This document shows, piece after piece, positions 27,198-34,178 of a stretch of 64,000 nucleotides of DNA (positions are counted from its first letter, which is position 1; the number at the start of each line of letters is the position of its first letter). The stretch is taken from positions 3,925,979-3,989,978 of the forward strand of contig NZ_KB235948.1 in NCBI RefSeq assembly GCF_000332335.1, written 5' to 3'. Source of the DNA: Kamptonema formosum PCC 10802. GTDB taxonomy: Bacteria > Cyanobacteriota > Cyanobacteriia > Cyanobacteriales > Oscillatoriaceae. A program made the translations under genes and the position numbers. Under the pieces are notes generated by a model. That model saw only the letters and a list, made by a program, of their open reading frames with translations. It did no database searches and was not told the origin of the DNA.

Positions 27198-27230
27198 AGA
27201 AACCGGGTTTCTTTAAGAAACCCGGTTTCT
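27198..27230. repeat. REP-like hairpin between convergent genes
   Basis: AGAAACCGGGTTTCT and AGAAACCCGGTTTCT, separated by 3 nt (TTA), lie between the ends of uvrA (plus) and the hydrolase gene (minus). Likely acts, at least in part, as a bidirectional transcription stop. Confidence 0.9.
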
Positions 27231-27247
27231 GGGACTAAATCGCGTCT

Positions 27248-28216
27248 CTACAAGGGAGGGGCAGATGTTTTTTTAATCGTCTCGGCGATTCTTTTGGCGA
27301 CTTCTTCGCTCCTCCAGTAACTGTCGTGGGCGTCGCCGCCATGCAGCAGGGCGAGCATTGTCTGGCTCACCGACTCGGTTATCCAGTCGGAAAAGTCAGC
27401 CTTTTGGGTAATCGCGTCTTGAAAGTCGAGGTATTTTTCCTCGTCATCCACCAGATCGAACATGAGGTTTGCCAGTGGCCAAGCTACAGGATCGCCTGGA
27501 TGGATAAAGTTTATCCAAGGTAGCTGCTGGCGCACTCTCTTGTAAAGTGCCTCCAGCATCTGGTTGAGCAGGGGTTGAAAGTCGTGACTGCTTCCATTGA
27601 CGCTAATCAGGCTAAATAGGGCGAGCGGCGAGCCCATTGTGTGAATGCTGGCCAGACGGATGCCATCCCCCGGATTGGGGGCTAATCCGGACAAAAATTC
27701 GCGAATTTCCATGACATCTTTAGAGCCGGGCACTCTCTTAGCTTCGGGCGTGTTTTCGTCGCCCCAACGGTCAGCAAACAGGATGTCAAATAGAATGACT
27801 GTACCCCAACTGTGAGTTACGAGGTGCAGCCGGTCTGTTTCGGGGTTGTAGCGCTTCGATCCATCCGGAGTGTACAGCGCTGTCCTTGCCTGATCTTTGA
27901 GCCTCTCGACAACGTTGGAACCGACGTGCCGGCTGAGGTAAAGAGCGGCATCGCCAGCAAACTGCAACAGCTGATTGGCGCGGAAGTCTTTGAACCAAAG
28001 CTTATCCCAAATCTCGTTCGAGGCTTTTAGTCTTGTTAGGAGTTTTTCCTCTTCGGTTTTGTTGACATCTCCCCAGTAAAGGGTTATCTTTTTCAGCTTC
28101 AGGGATGACCCTGCGTTTCCCTGAATCAGCTTAAAAAGCTTGTCGGCGTAAGCCGGCTGTTCCCGCTTCTCGCGGGTGTTGACACCGTGTATAAATAGGA
28201 TATAATCAGTAGCCAT
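27248..28216 (-). CDS. Alpha/beta-hydrolase fold protein (lipase/esterase-like, THSWG nucleophile elbow)
   Basis: From the ATG at 28216 the product is 322 aa and begins MATDYILFIHGVNTRE, placing the first beta strand and oxyanion HG motif at the N-terminus as in many hydrolases. The nucleophile elbow reads LVTHSWGT, so the first Gly of GxSxG is Thr. A late GDAHDSYW could supply the catalytic His, and HPGDPVAWP an acidic residue. No signal peptide or membrane segment is seen, so it is probably cytoplasmic. The frame also runs up to 28267, but the added residues (MGTVGTHVVNYKP) do not look conserved. Substrate unknown; a serine esterase, lipase or acyl-transfer role is possible. Confidence 0.75.
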   Translation of the reverse strand: MATDYILFIHGVNTREKREQPAYADKLFKLIQGNAGSSLKLKKITLYWGDVNKTEEEKLLTRLKASNEIWDKLWFKDFRANQLLQFAGDAALYLSRHVGSNVVERLKDQARTALYTPDGSKRYNPETDRLHLVTHSWGTVILFDILFADRWGDENTPEAKRVPGSKDVMEIREFLSGLAPNPGDGIRLASIHTMGSPLALFSLISVNGSSHDFQPLLNQMLEALYKRVRQQLPWINFIHPGDPVAWPLANLMFDLVDDEEKYLDFQDAITQKADFSDWITESVSQTMLALLHGGDAHDSYWRSEEVAKRIAETIKKTSAPPL

Positions 28217-28317
28217 CAGCGATTTTAGTGGTTTATAGTTTACGACATGTGTACCGACTGTTCCCACAGGTTTCCGGGTTTTTCGTGAGGGTTTTACAAA
28301 ACTTAATTTTTCCGGTG

Positions 28318-28575
28318 GGGTGCGTTCTGCTTTGCGGAACGCACCCTACTACTGCCGGGGGCAGAGGCAATCGGCAGTGGGATGTGATATAATATAGCGT
28401 GCCGGCTGGCGTCACGCCCCCCACTTCTTGCAGAGACGGGATTTATCGGGTCTGAATTTTGGCTGTCGGGAACGCACCCCACTTCAGGTGCCGGGGGCAG
28501 AGGCGATCCCCATTGAAATGTGATATAAATGTGATATAATGCCGGTGGTGTGCGCGGGCGCGCCACCCACCCTAC
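28318..28575. repeat. Imperfect tandem duplication of a GC-rich intergenic repeat
   Basis: The block GGAACGCACCC...GCCGGGGGCAGAGGC...ATGTGATATAA occurs at 28337 and again at 28469, a spacing of about 132 bp. The first copy is preceded by the hairpin GGTGCGTTC/GAACGCACC (28319-28345). TCTGAATTTT also recurs at 28451 and 28601. No gene is seen in 28217-28655. Confidence 0.65.
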
Positions 28576-28655
28576 TTGTTCTAGAAACGCGGTTTAGCGC
28601 GTCTGAATTTTGCCGCACCCATTGGCGGGCATCTCATAAAGGTTGAGGAGGATAT

Positions 28656-29537
28656 ATGTCTGTGCTAGAGGGGTCTTGGAAACACGAATACATCACCGCA
28701 AATGGGGTGAAACTGCACTATGTCACCCAAGGAAAGGGCCCGCTGATGCTCATGCTGCACGGGTTTCCTGAGTTCTGGTATTCGTGGCGTCACCAAATTC
28801 CGGAATTTGCCAAAGATCATAAAGTCGTCGCGCTCGATTTGCGGGGCTACAACGACAGCGACAAACCCAAAGAGCAATCCGCTTACGTGATGGAGGAGTT
28901 CGTCAAAGATGTGGGAGGCGTAATCAAGGGGTTGGGCTATGAAAGCTGCGTCTTGGTGGCGCACGACTGGGGGGGCGTGATTGCCTGGTTTTTCGCTTAC
29001 GCGCATCCGGAAATGGTGGAGAAGCTGATTGTGATGAATATTCCCCACCCGGCGAAATTTTCTGAGGCGCTGCGCAGCAATCCGCAACAGCTGCAGCGGA
29101 GCTGGTACATCTTTTTCTTCCAGATGCCGGTGCTGCCCGAGCTGTGGCTCCAGTGGAATGACTATCAGCTCATTGACGAATTTTTTAGGGGGATGGCAGT
29201 CGATAAAAGCGCCTTCACGCGGGAAGATATCGAAGCCTATAAAGACGCCGCCGCAAAACGGGGCGCTCTCACCGCCAGTATCAATTACTACCGCAACATT
29301 TTTCAAAGTTTTTTCAACCCAGACCAGTGGGGGGTGCTGCGCGTTCCGGCGCTGATGATATGGGGGGAGAATGACACGGCTCTCGGCACGGAATTAACCT
29401 ACGGCACAGAAGCGTATGTGGAAGATTTTCAAATTCGGTACATCCCGAATTGCAGCCACTGGGTGCAGCAGGAAAAACCGGAGTTGGTGAACCAGTACAT
29501 GCGAGAGTTTTTGAGCGAGGATTTGTCTGGGGGTTGA
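28656..29537 (+). CDS. Epoxide hydrolase-like alpha/beta hydrolase
   Basis: The 293-aa protein carries the soluble epoxide hydrolase pattern: HGFPEFWYSWRHQ near 36 with the oxyanion HGFP, nucleophile Asp in VAHDWGGV near 104-111, an acidic residue in IWGENDTALG near 237, and catalytic His in NCSHWVQQEKP near 268. Two cap-domain tyrosines that polarise the epoxide are plausible (SINYYRNIF). A haloalkane dehalogenase is the main alternative, but the HGFPEFWYSW signature favours epoxide hydrolase. The GAGGAG ribosome-binding site at 28645-28650 fixes the ATG at 28656. No operon partner is evident. Confidence 0.88.
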   Translation: MSVLEGSWKHEYITANGVKLHYVTQGKGPLMLMLHGFPEFWYSWRHQIPEFAKDHKVVALDLRGYNDSDKPKEQSAYVMEEFVKDVGGVIKGLGYESCVLVAHDWGGVIAWFFAYAHPEMVEKLIVMNIPHPAKFSEALRSNPQQLQRSWYIFFFQMPVLPELWLQWNDYQLIDEFFRGMAVDKSAFTREDIEAYKDAAAKRGALTASINYYRNIFQSFFNPDQWGVLRVPALMIWGENDTALGTELTYGTEAYVEDFQIRYIPNCSHWVQQEKPELVNQYMREFLSEDLSGG

Positions 29538-29765
29538 CAGGGAGCAAGAGGGGGGCGATAATGGGGGAGAGAGTCGGAAGCTGCCGGCATGCGGCGGGTA
29601 GCCGAGACTCCGCCCTCTTGTAGGGGGCTGTACTTGAAGCCGGTGGCAGCACCCCCTGCAGGGAAGTGCTGTGAAAAAGGACGCAAAGAGCTTCGGAAGA
29701 ACGGCAACCCACCTCCGGATCGCTGTCGAAGATGCCCAAGTTACAGTCACGATCGTGAGAAGATT

Positions 29766-30791
29766 ATGAAGAGCAGGATTATTGCTTTCTTTAATAACAA
29801 AGGAAAAGTTGGCAAAACTTCCCTGGTGTATCACTTGGCATGGATGTACAGCGATCTGGGGTTTCGGGTGGTTGCAGCGGATCTCGACCCGCAAGCGAAC
29901 CTCACAGCTGCCTTTTTGGATGACGATCGCTTGGAAGAACTTTGGCCAGAGGGGAATCATCCCAACACTGTCTTTGGATGCGTGCAGCCTCTGATTAGAG
30001 CCATCGGTGATATTGCAGAGCCTCACTTGGAATATGTCGAAGAACAGCTGTCATTATGGGGCGGAAAACTGGCACTTTTAGTCGGGGATTTATCACTTTC
30101 AGCTTTTGAAGACCAGCTCTCAGAAGTGTGGCCCAAGTGCATGGATGGCGATGAGCGCGCCTTCCGTGTCATATCTGCCTTTTGGAGAATGATGCAGAAG
30201 ACAGCCACCGCACACAAAGCTGATGTGATTTTAATGGACTTAGGGCCAAATTTAGGGGCGATTAATCGCGCCGCACTGATTGCAGCGGATTGGGTTGTTG
30301 TGCCGCTTTCTCCAGATTTGTTTTCTTTGCAGGGCTTGCGCAACCTGGGCCCCACTTTGCGACGCTGGCGAGAAAACTGGAAAGATAGATTGAAGAAGAA
30401 CCCAGCACCTGATTTGCAGTTGCCAGAAGGTCGGATGCAGCCGGTTGGTTATGTTGTTTTGCAGCACTCAGTCAGGCTAGATCGTCCCGTGAAGGCATAC
30501 AACCGCTGGATTGCCCGCATCCCGACAGTTTATCGAGACGCTGTGTTAAATCAGCCTGAGGATGGCGGCATTTCTGTGGCAGACGACCCTCACTGTCTGG
30601 CGCTGCTCAAGAACTACCAGAGTTTGATGCCGATGGCTCAGGAAGCTCACAAGCCTATCTTCCACTTAAAGCCGGCTGATGGGGCTATTGGCGCTCACAC
30701 TTCTGCGGTCAGAAATGTGAGCCGAGATTTTCAGGCTTTAGCTGAAAAAATCGCTCAGCAGACGGAAGTTCATATTTCCTCTCTTTTCTAA
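29766..30791 (+). CDS. Orphan ParA/MinD-type ATPase
   Basis: The 341-aa protein begins MKSRIIAFFNNKGKVGKTSL, a deviant Walker A box with the signature first Lys kept but the usual KGG replaced by KGK. VVAADLDPQANLTAAFL is the ParA A-prime motif and ILMDLGPNLGAINRAAL is Walker B. The frame is open upstream to 29589, but the ATG at 29766 after GTGAGAAG gives the normal start two residues before the beta strand. No ParB, parS-like repeat or partner gene is adjacent, so it is unlikely to be a partition module as it stands. A role in positioning a cargo complex, or origin from a plasmid, is inferred. Confidence 0.87.
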   Translation: MKSRIIAFFNNKGKVGKTSLVYHLAWMYSDLGFRVVAADLDPQANLTAAFLDDDRLEELWPEGNHPNTVFGCVQPLIRAIGDIAEPHLEYVEEQLSLWGGKLALLVGDLSLSAFEDQLSEVWPKCMDGDERAFRVISAFWRMMQKTATAHKADVILMDLGPNLGAINRAALIAADWVVVPLSPDLFSLQGLRNLGPTLRRWRENWKDRLKKNPAPDLQLPEGRMQPVGYVVLQHSVRLDRPVKAYNRWIARIPTVYRDAVLNQPEDGGISVADDPHCLALLKNYQSLMPMAQEAHKPIFHLKPADGAIGAHTSAVRNVSRDFQALAEKIAQQTEVHISSLF

Positions 30792-30839
30792 AGGGCGAGG
30801 GAGTTCGTGACTTGGGCTTTATTATAAAAATAAAGCCAC

Positions 30840-30928
30840 AATAAGCTGTTAGACTTTTAACCGGCTTGTTGGATAAAGGAGGTAGAGCCTCCAGAACCTC
30901 GTTCCCAGGCTCCGCCTGGGAACGAGAG
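30840..30928. repeat. Composite intergenic repeat, complete copy
   Basis: AATAAGCTGTTAGACTTTTA...CGGCTTGTT, GGAGGTAGAGCCTCC and CTCGTTCCCAGGC-TCC-GCCTGGGAACGAG. It lies between the convergent ends of the ParA-like and flavin oxidoreductase genes. A partial copy of the first arm occurs after uvrA (27157-27186). Confidence 0.75.
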
Positions 30929-30964
30929 AACTCCTGCAGAAATTCGATCGCTCTCTCAAGCCGT

Positions 30965-32074
30965 CTACAGTTCGAGGAACGGGTAATCGGTATATCCCGC
31001 CTCACCGGCACCGTAGAAAGTTTTGGGATCTGCCGGCGGATTCAATTCCGCATTCAGTTCAAAGCGTTTTGGCAAGTCAGGATTGGCAATAAACAGCCGG
31101 CCAAACGAAACTAAGTCCGCATCACCGCTTGCCAGAACAGCATTGGCTTTATCTTTATCATAGCCCCCATTGGCGATAACCGTACCTTTGTAAAGCGGGC
31201 GGAACACCGGCAGCACGGGATCGATCGCCTCGCCGGTGGCCACATCCGCCTCATTGGGCTCCATCAGGTGAATGTAGGCTAGATCGAAGCGATTCAGGGC
31301 TTGGATAACATAGCTGAAAGTCTCTTTGCGGTTTGAGTCCTTCATGCCGTAGAAGGTATTGCTGGGAGAAAGTTTAATCCCCACGCGATTGCCACCCCAG
31401 ACCCCGGTCACAGCTTCTACCAATTCTAGCACAAATCGGGCGCGGTTTTCAATCGATCCCCCATATTTATCGGTACGCTGATTGGAGCCATCGAGCAAAA
31501 ATTGCTCAAGAAGATACCCAAAAGCGCCGTGCAGCTCAACCCCGTCAAATCCTGCAGCCTTGGCCTTTTCAGCCCCCTTGCGGAACTGCTCGACAATCTC
31601 TGGAATTTCACCGGTTTCCAGGGCGCGGGGAGTGGACAGCTCTACTTTCCCAATCGGGGTGTGGAGTTGCCCCACACCGGCGATAGCGCTGGGCGCAACC
31701 GGCATTTCCCCATTCAGGAGAGCGGGGTGAGCGATGCGCCCGCTGTGCCAAAGTTGCAAGAAAATCCGCCCTCCCTTATCGCGAACAGCTTCAGTAACTC
31801 GCCGCCAACCGTCTGCCTGTTCCTGCGAGTAGATTCCCGGGCAATTCATATAGCCATTGCTCAGGGGAGAAACCATCGCAGCCTCAGTAATAATTAACCC
31901 CGCTGAGGCTCGCTGCGCGTAGTAGGTTGCCATCAGCGGTTGCGGCACGCCGCCGGTCGCCCGCAGGCGCGTCAGGGGAGCCATCACGAGCCGGTTGGGC
32001 AGGGTGTGCGGTCCCAGTTGCGCCGGGGTAAATAGGTTGGGTTGAGCAGTATTTTCAGACGCTACAGATGACAT
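30965..32074 (-). CDS. Old Yellow Enzyme family NAD(P)H:flavin oxidoreductase (NemA-like)
   Basis: The 369-aa protein is a complete FMN-dependent ene-reductase: NRLVMAPLTRLRATGG at 27-42, IFLQLWHSGRIAHP near 104-117, GIKLSPSNTFYGM near 225, and VIANGGYDKDKA and DLVSFGRLFIANPDLP at the phosphate end of the barrel. It would reduce activated C=C bonds or nitro compounds in the cytoplasm. The substrate-anchoring pair is normally His-x-x-Asn or His-x-x-His; here the motif reads HGAFGYLLEQF (near 180), with Phe (TTT) in the second position. AAGGAGA precedes the ATG at 32074. A broken AraC-type regulator is divergent from it. Confidence 0.92.
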   Translation of the reverse strand: MSSVASENTAQPNLFTPAQLGPHTLPNRLVMAPLTRLRATGGVPQPLMATYYAQRASAGLIITEAAMVSPLSNGYMNCPGIYSQEQADGWRRVTEAVRDKGGRIFLQLWHSGRIAHPALLNGEMPVAPSAIAGVGQLHTPIGKVELSTPRALETGEIPEIVEQFRKGAEKAKAAGFDGVELHGAFGYLLEQFLLDGSNQRTDKYGGSIENRARFVLELVEAVTGVWGGNRVGIKLSPSNTFYGMKDSNRKETFSYVIQALNRFDLAYIHLMEPNEADVATGEAIDPVLPVFRPLYKGTVIANGGYDKDKANAVLASGDADLVSFGRLFIANPDLPKRFELNAELNPPADPKTFYGAGEAGYTDYPFLEL

Positions 32075-32152
32075 TGAGTGTTCTCCTTAATGCACACTTA
32101 ATAATTTACCACGTTCCGGAGGCAGGTACGCCGCCTGCGGCTACAGCTTTCC

Positions 32153-32182
32153 CTCGTGCCCAGGCGTAACCTGGGCACGAGA
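32153..32182. repeat. Palindromic repeat CTCGTGCCCAGG
   Basis: CTCGTGCCCAGG and CCTGGGCACGAG flank a CGTAA loop: a variant of the GTTCCCAGG palindrome with matching changes in both arms. It lies between the divergent OYE and AraC-remnant genes. Confidence 0.75.
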
Positions 32183-32189
32183 AATTGCT

Positions 32190-32532
32190 TTGGGTGCCTG
32201 CAATCCCTTAGAGGGCAGCGGATACAGCCAGCAACGGTTTGCGCCCCAACCGATAGCTCATTTAGACCAAGAACTGGCACTGCCAGACATGGCAGAAGTT
32301 GCGGGAATGAGCCAGTATTATTTCTGCCGGCTGTTCAGCCAGTCAATGGGCGTCGCGCCCTATCAGTATGTGATTCAGCAGCGGGTGGAGCGCGCCAAAG
32401 GGTTGCTGAAAGAGCGGAGACTCCCCCTTGCTGATGTTGCCTTGGCGTGCGGGGAAAGCCAACCAAAGTCACTTTACCAAACACTTCCGCCAGCTCACCG
32501 GCATCACCCCCAAGGCTTATCGGGAAAAGTAA
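32190..32532 (+). pseudogene. AraC-family regulator remnant, 5'-truncated and frameshifted
   Basis: The frame encodes the first helix-turn-helix of an AraC/XylS DNA-binding domain (LPDMAEVAGMSQYYFCRLFS, then RVERAKGLLKERRLPLADVA). Near 32455 the homology jumps to the +1 frame, which continues ANQSHFTKHFRQLTGITPK and ends at TAA 32530-32532. The effector-binding N-terminal domain is missing; the sequence before the HTH runs into a palindromic repeat at 32153-32182. A functional ancestor may have regulated the divergent ene-reductase. A sequencing error could explain the frameshift but not the missing N-terminus. Confidence 0.8.
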
Positions 32533-32551
32533 AAGATAGAAGTTTCCGATC

Positions 32552-32573
32552 TTGCCGGCGGTACCGCCGGCAA
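32552..32573. repeat. Perfect 22-bp palindrome
   Basis: TTGCCGGCGGT is followed at once by its reverse complement. It has no T-run on either strand in the right place, so it is not a standard terminator. It also contains the GCCGG core overrepresented in this window. The remaining intergenic DNA to 32850 shows no gene. Confidence 0.6.
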
Positions 32574-32849
32574 AAACTCATTTCGTGCTATCCTGTAAAA
32601 TGAACAAAACCGCTGGCTGCCGATTTTCGCCAGCCTTGGGCGGGAAATACAGGGGAAAATCGTTTCTCTGCCGGCAGAGGGTGCGGAATTTTCTGTCGCA
32701 ATTCCGGTGAGGCAGCAGCCGCGAAAGCCGGTTTGATTTTTGCGATCCGCCAAGAATCGCGGGCGAGTGCCACCGGCGAAGGCGCAGCGTTGCGCTATCG
32801 GGCGTCTCGCCCGCCCCCACAAACTGTCCCACAAGCGCGTCACAAGAGT

Positions 32850-32954
32850 TATAGCAGCAGTCATATTGGTTACGACATCAGTGGCCTAGGGGAAAAGGCG
32901 TAGGACAGGCGTCCCGCCTGTCCTACTGTCCTAACCTAAGTGAATACTGCTATA
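32850..32954. mobile_element. MITE-like element, TATAGC family 1, complete
   Basis: It begins TATAGCAGCAGTCATATTGG and ends TAACCTAAGTGAATACTGCTATA-type (last bases ACTGCTATA). The interior has GGACAGGCGTCCCGCCTGTCC, an internal palindrome. It lies 3 nt from the stop codon of the following minus-strand gene. Confidence 0.8.
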
Positions 32955-32957
32955 CAT

Positions 32958-33491
32958 CTAATTCAAACTCTCGATTTTCTCCACGTCTGTCCTGAATAAT
33001 TTCCACCGGCCATTTGTTTTCCTTAACGTATGTATGACGGCTGCCCTATTATTCCTGAAGTCGGGTCCCGCAATTTTTATGGTGGTCTGAGTGACCCTCA
33101 CTTTGGCTTCACTTCCTGCAATATTAATCACCTCCAGGCTATTCAGCTCATATTTCAAGTCATAGTCATTAAACAGGTTTTGCGTCAGAGCTTTTGTCAC
33201 TTCAAAAACCGGAGATCCTGGGTCAATCGTGGCAAGATACCCTTCTAAATCTTCTCTTTGCAAGGCTCTCAGATTTTCATACACGGCTGCTTTGATGGCC
33301 TCTATTTGATTGTTCGCCTGAGAGAGCTGCTCTTCTGGCCTCTTTCCTTCTGCTTTTGCCAGAGGTTCGTTCCAGCTCGTTAAAGCCTTTTCTGCTTGCT
33401 GGCAAGCACTGACACTAGAACTAATCATTAACAAGCTCAGCCCAGCAGCTAGCCGTGAAGTTTTTAATAATTTCTCTGTGAGAACAGACAT
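32958..33491 (-). CDS. Small lipoprotein with NTF2/SnoaL-like domain
   Basis: From the ATG at 33491 the product is 177 aa. It opens MSVLTEKLLKTSRLAAGLSL and reaches SSVSACQQ near residue 30, a plausible lipobox, so the protein is probably anchored to a membrane on the outer face. After a short helical spacer, residues 65-175 (VYENLRALQREDLEGYLATI...VTQTTIKIAG...NGRWKLFRTDVEKIE) look like an NTF2/SnoaL-type cone fold: long helix, then strands ending in a W-K-L motif. No catalytic residues are apparent. A GTG at 33515 could extend the protein by eight residues. A family-3 element lies immediately upstream and may carry its promoter. Confidence 0.75.
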   Translation of the reverse strand: MSVLTEKLLKTSRLAAGLSLLMISSSVSACQQAEKALTSWNEPLAKAEGKRPEEQLSQANNQIEAIKAAVYENLRALQREDLEGYLATIDPGSPVFEVTKALTQNLFNDYDLKYELNSLEVINIAGSEAKVRVTQTTIKIAGPDFRNNRAAVIHTLRKTNGRWKLFRTDVEKIESLN

Positions 33492-33516
33492 AACAGATGC
33501 GACCCCGAAATGCACT

Positions 33517-33612
33517 TATAGCGGTTCTCAGTTGGATGGAGTGCGCCTCAAAAAGCAGGTTTCTGTAAGAAACCGGGTTTCTCAGCCCCTCATTGATATG
33601 AGAAACGCTAGA
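33517..33612 (-). mobile_element. MITE-like element, TATAGC family 3, reverse orientation
   Basis: It begins TATAGCGGTTCTCAGTTGG and ends CATTGATATGAGAAACGCTA, the mirror image of 20115-20209. The REP hairpin is in the centre. Its left end is 26 nt from the start of the lipoprotein gene. Confidence 0.8.
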
Positions 33613-34178
33613 TTAATAGTATCACAAAAATAAACTTGTGTCAAGCTACAAATTTATTTCCTGTTTTGCAGCAAATTTTATCCCGGGAATCGACCCAGAT
33701 GAGTCAAATTACCTGACGGCTTTCAATCCCTCACCGGCATCCCTTCACTCCTGCGACACATCCCCGCCGCCAGTGACTTCATCCCATCCTACCGCCACCC
33801 CGCAAAGTGCCGGTGAAACCGAGCCAAGAAGTGCGCTTTGAGCTGACAGAAAAACGCTTTACCTCTGAGTTGCATGCCAGAGTTTAACGGAGGCTTCACC
33901 TAATCTTAACTTCCGTCTGTTAGACCTGCAAAATTCCCTTGGCCGGCACTGGGGGTCGCAGAAGAAAGAGCCCGGCGTTGCCAGACTCCCACACCAGCAG
34001 CACCGGCAGCCGGTGGGTTAACTTTTGTTGCGGTGGCCACGCGCCAGCGCCGGCTGGGGCAAACTCTTAAGCAAGTCTTAAGCCGCACGCGCAGTCTTTG
34101 TAAGAATTGTCACACTTTTTGCGCTACATTTTTTGCGATTATGGTAAGCTGCGCCAAAAAAGCTCTCGCGTCACGCAA
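33613..34178. other. Intergenic region before the histidine kinase; includes candidate Pho box
   Basis: No convincing gene is seen. CTTAAGC at 34066-34072 and CTTAAGCC at 34077-34084 are direct repeats spaced exactly 11 bp apart, the spacing of cyanobacterial SphR (PhoB-type) sites, about 95-115 nt before the kinase ATG. Only two good repeats are visible, so the site is tentative. Confidence 0.35.

Noticed and set aside
32517-32864. 115-codon minus-strand frame after the AraC remnant
   Set aside because: It runs through a perfect palindrome and into a mobile element, and has no coding character.
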